In this document: positions 35,420-44,219 of the stretch, in pieces
Numbering within the stretch: the first letter of the stretch is position 1
How the letters are laid out: each line of letters opens with the position of its first letter
NCBI RefSeq assembly: GCF_963677845.1
Contig: NZ_OY782498.1
Location: forward strand, 2,177,518 to 2,241,517
Reading direction: 5' to 3'
Length of the DNA: 64,000 nt
Source of the DNA: an uncultured Pseudodesulfovibrio sp.
Lineage (GTDB): Bacteria; Desulfobacterota; Desulfovibrionia; Desulfovibrionales; Desulfovibrionaceae
The notes under the pieces: generated by a model
The model's database searches: none
Told to the model about the DNA's origin: nothing
The model's input: the letters and a program-made list of their open reading frames with translations, nothing else
Translations under genes and position numbers: made by a program

Positions 35420-36634
35420 CTAGGAGAGCGAGGGCTTCTGACGAAGATAGGTGAACAAGGACACTTTTGACCCTCGTAGCCCAAGTTTTTTCCGTATATT
35501 TTTCCGGTGGGTTTGAACGGTTTCAAATGACATTGTAAGAAGTTGAGCGATATCCTTTCCATTCCTACCAAGCTGAACAAGTTGACAAATTTCCATTTCA
35601 CGGGGAGAGAGTCGTAACAGTTCAGAATCAAATTCGCCGGATGAATCGCTTGCAATATCTACAAGTTGGTCTTCAATGACGGCCTTGTAGCCTTCTCGCA
35701 CTTCGGCTGTATCTGAAGAGGTAAGTCGCTCCAAAGCTGGAAGCATTTGTTTCTTTACTTGGCTGGTTAATTGTTCACGCATCTCCTGACGGTCTTGTTC
35801 CACTGATTTGATAACTTGTTTAAGGGCGATATCTTTCTCTTTCACTTCAGCTTGTTTTTCCTGCAAATGTTCCTTGAGCTCCACGTGTGCAGTCAGGTCA
35901 TGAAGAATCAGTTGAAAGAGAGAATAATCGGAAAAAACAATTTTTCGCAGTGTAGCCGCAACAGGAAAACCCTCTCCATCCCCGTCGATCGCTACTATAT
36001 TCCCTGTCCATGTCCCCTGCGCATCAAGTGTATGCATGGAATTGCGAAGAGTCGCGAAAAAACGTCTGCCAAGTAATCTTTTGAAATTTTCACCAGCTAA
36101 AATTTGTCCCGAATTAATATGTTGGTTTTGTGCAGCTTTGTTTGCAGCAACGATAAGTCCGTCTTCATCAAGAAGAAACGTTGCATCCAGCGCAGTGTCA
36201 AAAAAAGCATTAAATAATGTAATGGAATCCGACCAAGCGATTATTTTTTCTTCAAGTCGTTCTTCATAATTTTCACAAAGAGCTTCAACGGGACGGTTAT
36301 CTGTGGCCGCGATGACAAAACCGTTTTGCGAAGAATCAACTGAAGGCAATGGAATAATTCTGAGCAGAAAGCTATTATGGTCGTCACAAAAGACTTCCCG
36401 TACGTGAAGAGGCGGGTATTTATTTAACGTACTTTCCAGAGAATTCGTACCTAAAGGCAATACGTCCCAGAAAAAAAGTCCGCATGTCTCTACATTGGGT
36501 AAATATGAGAAACTGGCACCATTCGACTCAACCACTATTCCTCGACTATCTGTATAAAGAAATATGTCATTCAAGACCGCGACAACGTCGCTTGGTTCAG
36601 TCAGTGTTATTGTTTGTAATTTAGAATCATCCAT
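35420..36634 (-). CDS. PAS-containing LuxR-type transcriptional regulator
   Basis: About 404 residues. An N-terminal PAS-like region (about 15-115) is followed by a second PAS domain (about 140-260, ALDATFLLDEDGLIVAANKAA), a coiled coil (about 262-310, QEKQAEVKEKDIALKQVIK), and a C-terminal LuxR helix-turn-helix (about 345-400, RLSPREMEICQLVQLGRNGKDIAQLLTMSFETVQTHRKNIRKKLGL). No receiver or membrane segment is seen, so it senses a cytosolic signal or a partner kinase. ATG 36634 is preferred over TTG 36637. It may control proVWX or the isethionate genes. Confidence 0.88.
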   Translation of the reverse strand: MDDSKLQTITLTEPSDVVAVLNDIFLYTDSRGIVVESNGASFSYLPNVETCGLFFWDVLPLGTNSLESTLNKYPPLHVREVFCDDHNSFLLRIIPLPSVDSSQNGFVIAATDNRPVEALCENYEERLEEKIIAWSDSITLFNAFFDTALDATFLLDEDGLIVAANKAAQNQHINSGQILAGENFKRLLGRRFFATLRNSMHTLDAQGTWTGNIVAIDGDGEGFPVAATLRKIVFSDYSLFQLILHDLTAHVELKEHLQEKQAEVKEKDIALKQVIKSVEQDRQEMREQLTSQVKKQMLPALERLTSSDTAEVREGYKAVIEDQLVDIASDSSGEFDSELLRLSPREMEICQLVQLGRNGKDIAQLLTMSFETVQTHRKNIRKKLGLRGSKVSLFTYLRQKPSLS

Positions 36635-36761
36635 CAATCTTGATTAGCACGCAGTTGAATCAATGAAAACCTTGCTAATAAGGACCAAAAAAACGTTATC
36701 CCCTTAAACCAAAAACATCACTTTTCAATAAAACATTAAATGAAATTATTACGTTGAAGAA

Positions 36762-37487
36762 TTAAAGACAAGATAATGAAATAGACGCCCCTGAAATCAA
36801 GACAAGTAATATGATGGCTTTTTCATACGCTCTTTGTGAAAAAAAACGAGAAATGAAAAGCCCTGCGGTACCACCTATTAAAGCTCCGGGGCAGCCGGCG
36901 GCATAGTACATCAATGTTTGGTAGTTTTGAGTTCCAGCCATGATCTGGCCGGTTAGTATAGTCATTCCAGTCATGATAAAACATGCTGCAAGACCACCTT
37001 TCGCTTCTTTCTGTGACCATCCTGATTTGAAAACGTATAGGGCAAGCGGCGGGCCGTTAAAACCGAAAAGGGCACCGAGAGTGGTGGATCCAAATCCTGC
37101 GAGCACCCCCCAACCAGGGGCCAATCTGGCGTGTTTTATTTTTTGGTCCAACAAACAATAAATGGCATAGGCGATCATGAATACCCCCATGCCCAGCTTC
37201 AGCGTATTGTTATCCGCTATCTGCATGAGTTGAAGCCCCACAAAAGTACCGAGTACTCCGCCGAAAAACAGATAACGCAGCCGTTTCCATTGAATATAAT
37301 GACGAAAATTCCATCCCATTTGCAAATTGAGAGTCAGGACGATCAGCGTTGATGCTGGAACCGCAATTTCAAGGGGAACCAAGGCAGCAATAAATGGCAT
37401 CGCAACCATGGCGGCCCCGAAACCGGTTATGTTGTTGATCAAGCCTCCGAGAAACCAAGCGAAGAAAAAAATCAAGGTGTTATGCAT
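36762..37487 (-). CDS. TauE/SafE-family sulfite or sulfonate exporter (TSUP)
   Basis: A 241-residue membrane protein with about eight helices. TSUP signatures are the N-terminal GGLINNITGFGAAMVAMPF and the second-half repeat GFGSTTLGALFGFNGPPLALY. Family members export sulfite, sulfoacetate or other organosulfur anions. Next to isethionate lyase, export of surplus sulfite is the likely role. A sigma-54 -24/-12 site (37500-37515) lies directly before the start codon, so the transcript would be nearly leaderless; no Shine-Dalgarno is visible. Confidence 0.85.
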   Translation of the reverse strand: MHNTLIFFFAWFLGGLINNITGFGAAMVAMPFIAALVPLEIAVPASTLIVLTLNLQMGWNFRHYIQWKRLRYLFFGGVLGTFVGLQLMQIADNNTLKLGMGVFMIAYAIYCLLDQKIKHARLAPGWGVLAGFGSTTLGALFGFNGPPLALYVFKSGWSQKEAKGGLAACFIMTGMTILTGQIMAGTQNYQTLMYYAAGCPGALIGGTAGLFISRFFSQRAYEKAIILLVLISGASISLSCL

Positions 37488-37499
37488 GGAATCAGCCCA

Positions 37500-37515
37500 A
37501 GCAATTACCCTGCCA
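37500..37515 (-). promoter_or_regulatory. Sigma-54 promoter of the TauE-like gene
   Basis: On the minus strand TGGCAG-GGTAA-TTGCT matches the -24/-12 consensus (GG and GC at the right spacing). Expected transcription start is near 37489, about 2 bases before the ATG. Confidence 0.65.
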
Positions 37516-37639
37516 AATATAAAATAAAGGCTCTACTTGCCCCTCTCAGGGCTTTGTGACAAAGTGCACGAGGCTGTTGCAGTAACGCAACAAGTTGTCA
37601 TTCAACACACAGGATTCGAATCTCCAAGAGTATGTTATT

Positions 37640-39013
37640 ATGATTAACAAATATTGGTCACAAATCGTTGAAACAATGGAAGAAGCTGTGTCCATTAGTG
37701 ATCCGGACGGGGTTATTCTCTATTTGAATAAACGTCATGAATTAATTACCGGCATTCCTTCTTTTGAACTGCTTGGCAAGTCTGTGCATGAATTGGTGCG
37801 CCGGGGACTGTTCGACGTTGTCCTGAATCCTGACATTATGCGTAACAAGCAATCCGAAACACGGGTGCAAGAACTCGGTAATGGACGCAAAGTGGTACTT
37901 GATGGGCATCCGGTATTTGACGAGAATGACGAGGTCGCACTTGTTGTCACTTATCTCCGTGACATTACAAAACTGACAGAAATGCGTGAACAAATGTCTT
38001 CCCAGCAGGAGCTTTTGGAAGCGTATCAAAAACTTCAGAGTTTCGACAGCGCCCTTGAAAAAGTACCGCCGGTTGTTCAAAGCAAGCCCATGAAACGATT
38101 ATATGGACAATTGGGCATTATTGCGGAAACAGATGCAACGGTTTTACTTCTGGGTGAAACCGGCGTGGGTAAGGATGTTTTTGCACGCAAGCTACACAGG
38201 CTCAGCGAAAGAGTCGACAAAGCCTTTGTGAAGGCTGACTGTGGTAGTATGCCGGAAAATCTCATTGAAACTGAGTTGTTTGGTTATGCTCCAGGTACGT
38301 TTTCCGGTGGAAATAAAAATGGAAAAATAGGCCTTGTTGAAACGGCTTCAGGCGGCACACTGTTTCTTGATGAAATAGGCGAATTGCCACTTCTCATGCA
38401 GACGAAATTGCTCAGACTTTTGCAGGACAGGGAAATCGTCCGTGTTGGAGCAACCACGCCTCAAAGTGTAAATGTGCGTATTGTGGCCGCAACCAATAAA
38501 TCACTGGAAAAAGAAGTTGAAGCTGGTCGTTTCCGAAGTGACTTGTATTATCGTCTAAAAGTTGCGGTCATCGATATCCCGCCCTTGAGAAAACGCAAGG
38601 CCGACATCTTGCCGATGGCACGTCTTTTCCTCAAATCTTTTTGTCATAAATATCAACGGGACGTGACATTCAACCAAGAAACGGAAGACGCATTTCTCAA
38701 CCACACATGGCCAGGTAATGTCCGGGAATTGGAGAATCTTATCCTTGGTTGTGTCGTTACATCCAAGAAAAATGTTGTCGAAGTTGCAGACCTGCCGTTT
38801 ACTCCGACGGCTGAGATACGAGTCTCTACCGGAGAGGGGTTGGGTGGTATGGAGATTACCGGAAAGTCCATGAAGAAAATTCTTGAAGAAGTGGAAAAAA
38901 CCATCATCCTGAATGGTATGGAACGTGTGGGGAACATGGCCAAGCTTGCCAAGGAGTTGAACCTTGATCGTACCACCGTATTTCGTAAGCTGAAAAAATA
39001 CAAAGCCCAATAA
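37640..39013 (+). CDS. Sigma-54-dependent PAS/AAA+/Fis transcriptional activator
   Basis: About 457 residues from ATG 37640. N-terminal PAS (about 8-115, VSISDPDGVILYLNKRHELITGI), coiled coil, AAA+ domain (about 150-375) with Walker A GETGVGKD and Walker B GGTLFLDEIGE, and a C-terminal Fis-type HTH (MAKLAKELNLDRTTVFRKLKKY). The sigma-54 contact loop reads GTFSGG instead of the usual GAFTGA. It lies between tauE and islB, and -24/-12 promoters precede tauE, islA and the amidohydrolase gene, so it is very probably the activator of isethionate use. It lacks a receiver domain; the PAS domain may sense the substrate or a product. Confidence 0.93.
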   Translation: MINKYWSQIVETMEEAVSISDPDGVILYLNKRHELITGIPSFELLGKSVHELVRRGLFDVVLNPDIMRNKQSETRVQELGNGRKVVLDGHPVFDENDEVALVVTYLRDITKLTEMREQMSSQQELLEAYQKLQSFDSALEKVPPVVQSKPMKRLYGQLGIIAETDATVLLLGETGVGKDVFARKLHRLSERVDKAFVKADCGSMPENLIETELFGYAPGTFSGGNKNGKIGLVETASGGTLFLDEIGELPLLMQTKLLRLLQDREIVRVGATTPQSVNVRIVAATNKSLEKEVEAGRFRSDLYYRLKVAVIDIPPLRKRKADILPMARLFLKSFCHKYQRDVTFNQETEDAFLNHTWPGNVRELENLILGCVVTSKKNVVEVADLPFTPTAEIRVSTGEGLGGMEITGKSMKKILEEVEKTIILNGMERVGNMAKLAKELNLDRTTVFRKLKKYKAQ

Positions 39014-39041
39014 ATATCTCAGCTCATTCATTTTTAAATGC

Positions 39042-39077
39042 GACGCGCCCTCGATCTCAAGAGATCGGGGGCGCGTC
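39042..39077. terminator. Terminator between convergent activator and islB genes
   Basis: A 17-bp GC-rich stem (39042-39058 with 39061-39077, one T:G pair) with an AA loop, placed about 30 bp after the activator stop and about 40 bp from the islB stop. A second short hairpin (GGACCCTG-CAA-CAGGGTCC, 39098-39116) lies just after the islB stop. Confidence 0.8.
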
Positions 39078-39118
39078 TTATTCAGGGGAGGAGGCATGGA
39101 CCCTGCAACAGGGTCCTG

Positions 39119-40042
39119 TTATGCGTTTCGAAATCTATCGTTCGCCTCTTTTTCAATCGGGCGAAGTTTACCCATAATCTCTGTGTCGAGAGCCATACCT
39201 TCGTAGGGGAATTCCATGCCGAGGTAGGCGTATTTGGGTTGTCCCATACGATGATAGGGAAGCAACTCGTATGTAATATTCGGGCGCACCGGAATGAAGT
39301 CAATAATACTCTGAATTTCTTCAACTGTATCGTTGAATTCTGGAATAATCGGCGTACGCATCAGGATGGGCAGGTTCGGAAAATCGTCCACCAAGCGTTT
39401 GATATTATCGAGAATGCGCCGATTACTGACACCAGTACCCTTTTTGTGTTTCTCGTCATCGTGAGCTTTAATATCAATAATTAACTCATCAAGAAATTCA
39501 CAGACAGATTTGAGATCTTCATAGGACGCGTAACCGCACGTTTCCATGGCGGTCTTGATACGACGTTTTTTAGCTTCCTTGAGTAATGCCAAAGCAAAGT
39601 GAGGCTGAGACAATGCTTCTCCACCGCTCAAGGTCATCCCCCCACCTGATCGGGCATAAAAGGCCGCTTCTTTTTCCACCTCATCTACGACTTCGCGAAC
39701 AGTCATTCTCTTGCCGTAAACACAGAGGGCGTCGGAAGCACAATTGTCCGCACAGGTATGACACTGAACACATTTTTCAGGGTCAATGGATATCAACTTG
39801 TCTTCGGTGGAAGAAATCGCGCTTTCCGGGCACATTCGTATGCAACGTGTACATTTATCAGTAGTCAGACACTTGCCCGGATTATATCCCATTTGAGGTT
39901 TCATGAGTTGAGACTCAGGGTTGCTACACCAAGCGCAACGGAGTGGACACCCTTTCATGAACACAATGGTTCGAATACCGGCTCCATCATGCACGGAAAA
40001 ATTTTGTATATTGAAGACAATGCCTTCATTCGGGTTACTCAT
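39119..40042 (-). CDS. islB: Glycyl-radical enzyme activase for isethionate sulfite-lyase
   Basis: About 307 residues from ATG 40042 (AAGGAAATAGTC before it). Radical SAM enzyme with CPLRCAWC (CxxxCxxC cluster), a ferredoxin-like insert with two CxxCxxC-type clusters (CTRCIRMCPES, CVQCHTCADNC), and SGGEAL for SAM binding. It uses SAM and an electron to place the glycyl radical on IslA. It is 130 bp downstream of islA in the same direction, after a GC-rich hairpin that may lower its level relative to IslA. Confidence 0.92.
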   Translation of the reverse strand: MSNPNEGIVFNIQNFSVHDGAGIRTIVFMKGCPLRCAWCSNPESQLMKPQMGYNPGKCLTTDKCTRCIRMCPESAISSTEDKLISIDPEKCVQCHTCADNCASDALCVYGKRMTVREVVDEVEKEAAFYARSGGGMTLSGGEALSQPHFALALLKEAKKRRIKTAMETCGYASYEDLKSVCEFLDELIIDIKAHDDEKHKKGTGVSNRRILDNIKRLVDDFPNLPILMRTPIIPEFNDTVEEIQSIIDFIPVRPNITYELLPYHRMGQPKYAYLGMEFPYEGMALDTEIMGKLRPIEKEANDRFRNA

Positions 40043-40127
40043 GACTATTTCCTTCTTGAGTAGATAATTCATTAAGGCCGGGAAAAAGCGTGCAATGTGT
40101 AGTGGCTGCCCCGAAGATTTATAAAAT

Positions 40128-40156
40128 GCGGGGGACAGGTAGAACCTGCCCCCCGC
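40128..40156 (-). terminator. Attenuator-like hairpin between islA and islB
   Basis: On the minus strand GCGGGGGGCAGGU pairs with ACCUGUCCCCCGC around a 3-base loop (one G:U), followed by ATTTTAT. It sits 17 bp after the islA stop, inside the operon, so partial termination is likely. Confidence 0.7.
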
Positions 40157-40172
40157 GATATCACTGTATCAA

Positions 40173-42644
40173 TTACATCTGTACGTGTTCAGTACGGTTG
40201 ATGATGTCGTTCTGCAAGTCGCGGGAAAGGTCGCAGAAGTATGCGGAGTAACCGGCGATACGAACGAGCAGGCTGCGGTACTTGTCAGGATTGGCCTGAG
40301 CTTCCAGCAGGGTTTTCTTGTTGATGATGTTGAACTGAAGATGCCAGAGATGCAGGTCGCACCAAGTACGAATCAGGTCAACGATCTTCTGGGTACCGGC
40401 TTCGCCTTCGACAACCTTCGGAGAAAGCTTGACGTTCAGCAGGCGAGAAGCACGGTTTTTCATGCCACGGTTTTTGGAGTGGTAGTTGGACATAAGAACT
40501 GCAGTCGGGCCTTTCTGATCTGCGCCGTGGGATGCGGAAGCACCATCGGACAGAGCGGTCCATGCTTCACGACCATTCGGGGTTGCGGAAACAACCTTAC
40601 CAAAAGGAACGTGAGAGGTAATGGGCACGTAGCGAACGTCGAGGTTCACGCCGCGTTCTTCGGAGTACTTGTGAGCGTATTCCTGGCAAACGCTGTCGAT
40701 TTCCTTGGCAATTGCGTCGGCGTAGGAGTCATTGTTTCCGTAGCAAGGAGCGGAACGCAGGATCTCGCGAGTTTCCTCGTGTCCTTCAAAGTTCACCTTC
40801 AGGGCGTCCACGACTTCCTGCATGGTCAGCTTCTTGTCTTCGAAGACCAGCTTCTTGATAGCGGAAAGGGAATCAACCACGGTGCCGTAACCGAGGAACT
40901 CGAAGTAGGAGTACTCGAGGCCGCCCGGAATGGTCTGGCTTTGCAAGTCCATGCCTTCCTTCATGCACAGGTCATGCAGAACGGAAGCAAGAGGAGAAGC
41001 AAAGTGTTCGGGACGCAGGCTGTCAACAATGTACTGCTGACGGAAGGCCTTCACCAACAGGTTGTTGTGTTGCTTCAGGTAGGCTTCGTAGAATTCGTCC
41101 CAGCTCTTGAACTCACCGGCTTCACCTGTTTCCAGACCGACAACTTCATCGCCGTACTTAAGCATACGACCGTTGTGCATGGTCATTTCCATGGCAGTGG
41201 CGAAGTTGATGTAGACACAACCGGAAGTGTAGGTCTCGCAGTTGGGCATACGGGCTTCGGTGCAACCAGATACGGAGTAGTCCATGGCCTGATCAAAAGG
41301 TGCGCCCTTGGCGGTGTACAGCGGAATGATTTCTTCGTCGTTGATAAGTTTCGGGAAACCGGAACCATCTTTGATGGTCTCAGCAATCTCGGCGAGGAAA
41401 CGCTCAGGAGAGTTGGAGTGGATGCGGGTTGCGAGGTCAGGGTAGTTCAGCGGGAACTCACGCTTGGACTCAAGGAACAGGTAGGTCAGTTCGTTGGTAG
41501 CGTCGTCGCCTTCAGGAGTCTGACCACCGATGGTGACAGCTTCCCAGTGAGCATAACCTTCGTTGAATTCGTTACCTGTGGGGTTGATGTACAGGTCGAT
41601 GAACTGAGCCATCTCAACCCACATGTTTTCCAGAAGCTCCTTGGCCTGCTCAGAGGTCAATGTGCCGGCCTTGATGTCCTGCTCATAGAAGGGGAACAAG
41701 TACTGGTCCATACGGCCATTGGAAATAATAGCGGAAGCCTTCTGCTCAATACGGGAGAACATCTGTACGAACCACTGAGACTGAATAGCGTCGCGGAAGT
41801 CCTTGGCGGGCTCGGCGGGCATACGTTCGCAACGATCTGCCATTGCAAGCAGCTCGGCCTTACGGATTTTGTCGGTCTCGGCTTCTGCCTGCTCGCGAGC
41901 GAGGTCTGCGTGACGACGTGCCCAGAGGACAATAGCGTCGCAGATGATGACCATGGCTTCGTAGAAAGGACGTTTTTCCCATGTCTGTACAGGGCTTTCA
42001 GCATCCAGTTCAGCCATTTTTTCAAGAGCTTCACGCTTGATGTCGTTGAAGCCGCGTTTCAGGACCTTGTCGTAGTCATGGACCCACTGGAGAGCGGAAC
42101 GATAGGAAGATGTTTCGGAAACGACAAACTTGGACTTCAGGCCATGATCATCGTCGTAGGTGACACCGCGCAGGTCGTCAGGCATGGCGCCGTTCAGGTG
42201 CTCATGGTAGGTCTTGCCTTCCCAGTAAGGAGCGATTTCAGTAACAACGATGTCCACTTCTTCAGGGGTAATCTTGAAGGGGCTCTTTTCGCGCTTGTCC
42301 AGATCCTTAAGAATGGAATAAAAATCACCGTCGATTTCCGGGTACAGGATGCCGTAACGACCCAGCTTGCCGGAACGGCCGGCGATGAGGGACTTGGGGG
42401 TGATGTATACAGACATTTTCTCGGCACAATTTTTCAGTGCCTTGGCCCAACGCAAAACCAGCGGCTGACCTTCAGTCTTCTTCATGGATTCGGTGAAGAA
42501 GCGGGCGCGTTCGATATCAATGAACGGAGTGGTCATGTGGAAGGAGTCAAGCATTTCGTATACGCGCTCGCGACCCTCTCGGGTGTCGATGCTATTCGCG
42601 ATACGTTCTTCCTGTGGGGAAAGACAGCAGTCAAAGTTGGTCAT
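40173..42644 (-). CDS. islA: Isethionate sulfite-lyase (glycyl radical enzyme)
   Basis: About 823 residues from ATG 42644 (AGGAG before it). Catalyses radical C-S cleavage of isethionate to acetaldehyde and sulfite. The active site has Cys461 and Glu463 (SGCTEAR), and the glycyl radical site is Gly798 in [11 protein letters not shown]. As I recall, the Bilophila enzyme uses R189, Q193, W374, C468, E470, R678 and G805. Here R182, Q186, W367, C461, E463, R671 and G798 are all present with a constant offset of 7. This supports isethionate over choline, glycerol or DHPS as substrate. A sigma-54 promoter lies at 42740-42755. The TRAP carrier and sulfite exporter nearby fit. Confidence 0.93.
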   Translation of the reverse strand: MTNFDCCLSPQEERIANSIDTREGRERVYEMLDSFHMTTPFIDIERARFFTESMKKTEGQPLVLRWAKALKNCAEKMSVYITPKSLIAGRSGKLGRYGILYPEIDGDFYSILKDLDKREKSPFKITPEEVDIVVTEIAPYWEGKTYHEHLNGAMPDDLRGVTYDDDHGLKSKFVVSETSSYRSALQWVHDYDKVLKRGFNDIKREALEKMAELDAESPVQTWEKRPFYEAMVIICDAIVLWARRHADLAREQAEAETDKIRKAELLAMADRCERMPAEPAKDFRDAIQSQWFVQMFSRIEQKASAIISNGRMDQYLFPFYEQDIKAGTLTSEQAKELLENMWVEMAQFIDLYINPTGNEFNEGYAHWEAVTIGGQTPEGDDATNELTYLFLESKREFPLNYPDLATRIHSNSPERFLAEIAETIKDGSGFPKLINDEEIIPLYTAKGAPFDQAMDYSVSGCTEARMPNCETYTSGCVYINFATAMEMTMHNGRMLKYGDEVVGLETGEAGEFKSWDEFYEAYLKQHNNLLVKAFRQQYIVDSLRPEHFASPLASVLHDLCMKEGMDLQSQTIPGGLEYSYFEFLGYGTVVDSLSAIKKLVFEDKKLTMQEVVDALKVNFEGHEETREILRSAPCYGNNDSYADAIAKEIDSVCQEYAHKYSEERGVNLDVRYVPITSHVPFGKVVSATPNGREAWTALSDGASASHGADQKGPTAVLMSNYHSKNRGMKNRASRLLNVKLSPKVVEGEAGTQKIVDLIRTWCDLHLWHLQFNIINKKTLLEAQANPDKYRSLLVRIAGYSAYFCDLSRDLQNDIINRTEHVQM

Positions 42645-42739
42645 GATGGTTCTCCTAGTAAATGAGATTGTGTTAAACTCAATATTTTTTTTTGCCAATG
42701 TTGTGTTAAATCCATGCGCTCACAACGCTATCCCCCTTG

Positions 42740-42755
42740 AGCAACTACAGTGCCA
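42740..42755 (-). promoter_or_regulatory. Sigma-54 promoter of islA
   Basis: On the minus strand TGGCAC-TGTAG-TTGCT is a full match to the -24/-12 consensus. Expected start is near 42728, giving an 84-base leader to islA. Confidence 0.85.
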
Positions 42756-43092
42756 AACGTATAACCAGTTGATTTTAATAGTTTATCCCTATTCCACTCC
42801 TCACCCCGCCCCCCTTGGGAAAAAAAGCACTTGTGTTGCTCGAATGCAACAAAATTATTAAATAACAATAAATATCAGACTGTTATTTATTGCGTTGCAT
42901 CGTTGCACAGCGTGATCAACTGCAACTAAATAGGAAAGAAAATGGGAGGCAACATAAATTCAGAAATTTTAATTGGGTAAAAAAAAACAGTTGCCCCCTT
43001 TTTCTTATGTAATGGGCAGGTGAATCGGCGCGTGAATATTGTCACAGAAGGGTAAAAAGGGTGGCTGAACATGATGGCGTGAGAAGAAGCGA

Positions 43093-43108
43093 TGGCATCG
43101 CGCTTGCT
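43093..43108 (+). promoter_or_regulatory. Sigma-54 promoter of the amidohydrolase gene
   Basis: TGGCAT-CGCGC-TTGCT matches the -24/-12 consensus. Expected start is near 43118, 37 bases before GTG 43155. This excludes the upstream ATG at 43092 as the real start. Confidence 0.8.
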
Positions 43109-43154
43109 ATTTACGGAACAATCTCATGCACACAACTATCAAGGAGAATACACC

Positions 43155-43985
43155 GTGCAAATAATTGATTTTCGTTTTCGTCCTAACACTCAGGCTACCA
43201 TTGACGGTTTCACCAATAGCACCATGTTCAAAGGCATGTTTGCCAAAATCGACTTAACTCATCTCGTGGCACAGGAAGTCCCGGAAGTTGTCGAAATGAT
43301 CAAAAAACAAAACGTCGTAAAGGCCGTCATTACTGGTCGCGATTGTTCCATGACCTACGATGCCGCTGCTAACAACGAAGGCGTCATCTCTTTTGTAAAA
43401 GACTTCCCGGAAATCTTTCTTGGCTTCATGGGCGTTGACCCTCACAAAGGAATGGACGGCATTTATGAATTGACGCGCCAGATTACTGAAGAAGGAATGC
43501 ACGGTGCGGCCATCGACCCGTATCTGGCAAAGATTTTTGTCAATGACGCCAAGTACTACCCAATTTACAGCAAATGCTGCGAGTTGGATATTCCCATTGT
43601 TGTTGCCACAGGACCGGGAACATTGGTTCCTGGTGCCGTTATGGAACACTCTGCTCCGCGTTACATCGACTATGTCGCTCGTGACTTCCCGCAATTGAAG
43701 ATCATCATCAGTCATGGCGGATATCCTTGGGTTGAAGAGGCAATCATGGTCACGGAACGCAACGAGAACGTGTACATGGAGTTATCCGAGTATGAGCGCC
43801 ACCCCGGCGGAGAATCATACGTAAAAGCCGCTATCAACTTAATCGGTGACAAACTCCTCTTTGCAAGTGCTCACCCCGGCGCAGACATTCGTGACGCTAT
43901 CGCCATGTACAAAGAGTTTGGACTTTCCCAAGAAATCATGGAGCAGATCATGTATAAAAATGCGGAAAAGGTTCTCGGACTCTAA
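43155..43985 (+). CDS. Amidohydrolase-family TIM-barrel protein co-regulated with islA
   Basis: About 276 residues from GTG 43155, which has AAGGAG 9 bases upstream. It matches the amidohydrolase_2 (PF04909) family: an N-terminal IIDFRFRP strand, GFMGVDPHKG, IIISHGGYPWVEEA and a C-terminal LLFASAHPGADIRDAI segment. The usual D-x-H metal pair at the N-terminus reads DFR here, and SAHPG replaces the more usual GSD or GTD, so some metal ligands are missing or changed. The family includes decarboxylases and lactonases. Its own sigma-54 promoter links it to isethionate use, but isethionate cleavage needs no such enzyme, so its role is open. Confidence 0.8.
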   Translation: MQIIDFRFRPNTQATIDGFTNSTMFKGMFAKIDLTHLVAQEVPEVVEMIKKQNVVKAVITGRDCSMTYDAAANNEGVISFVKDFPEIFLGFMGVDPHKGMDGIYELTRQITEEGMHGAAIDPYLAKIFVNDAKYYPIYSKCCELDIPIVVATGPGTLVPGAVMEHSAPRYIDYVARDFPQLKIIISHGGYPWVEEAIMVTERNENVYMELSEYERHPGGESYVKAAINLIGDKLLFASAHPGADIRDAIAMYKEFGLSQEIMEQIMYKNAEKVLGL

Positions 43986-44008
43986 CTAACACGCTTTCTA
44001 TTCCAATG

Positions 44009-44042
44009 AAAAAAGGAGGAGTTTCGACTCCTCCTTTTTTTT
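44009..44042 (+). terminator. Terminator of the amidohydrolase gene
   Basis: AAAAAAGGAGGAGT (44009-44022), loop TTCG, and ACTCCTCCTTTTTT form a perfect stem with T-runs, 23 bp after the stop. Confidence 0.95.
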
Positions 44043-44191
44043 GTTGAGTAATTTGATCAAGAATATTATCAGGTCTCTGTTGCGTCGGTGCAACTGTTTC
44101 CTGCCTGCAACAATTTTGTATTTTTACATTTATTTAAATAGTTTACATTCACGATTAGGCATCTCTCCATTCCAATGTTGTCGGATTGCCA

Positions 44192-44219
44192 CACTACTGT
44201 GAAACTTTTCACAGTAGTG
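44192..44219. promoter_or_regulatory. Perfect palindrome upstream of the TRAP genes
   Basis: CACTACTGTGAAA (44192-44204) and TTTCACAGTAGTG (44207-44219) are exact inverted repeats with a 2-base centre. It is A/T-balanced with no T-run, so it looks like an operator more than a terminator. It is about 510 bp upstream of dctP. Confidence 0.45.

Larger units (their letters stand above)
42645..43154. other. Divergent regulatory region between islA and the amidohydrolase gene
   Basis: 510 bp, A/T-rich, no gene. It carries one sigma-54 promoter for each direction (42740-42755 minus, 43093-43108 plus). The 300 bp between them would hold the activator's binding sites; TTGCATC/GATGCAA-like and CGTTGCA repeats occur around 42890-42920 but I cannot define the site. 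Confidence 0.6.

Noticed and set aside
40173-42644. Choline TMA-lyase or DHPS sulfolyase assignment for the glycyl radical enzyme
   Set aside because: All remembered isethionate-lyase active-site positions match with one constant offset, and no microcompartment genes are present; sequence comparison with HpsG would settle it.
40185-42665. 826-codon plus-strand frame opposite islA
   Set aside because: It is a long antisense shadow caused by codon bias of islA; no family resemblance and no ribosome site.
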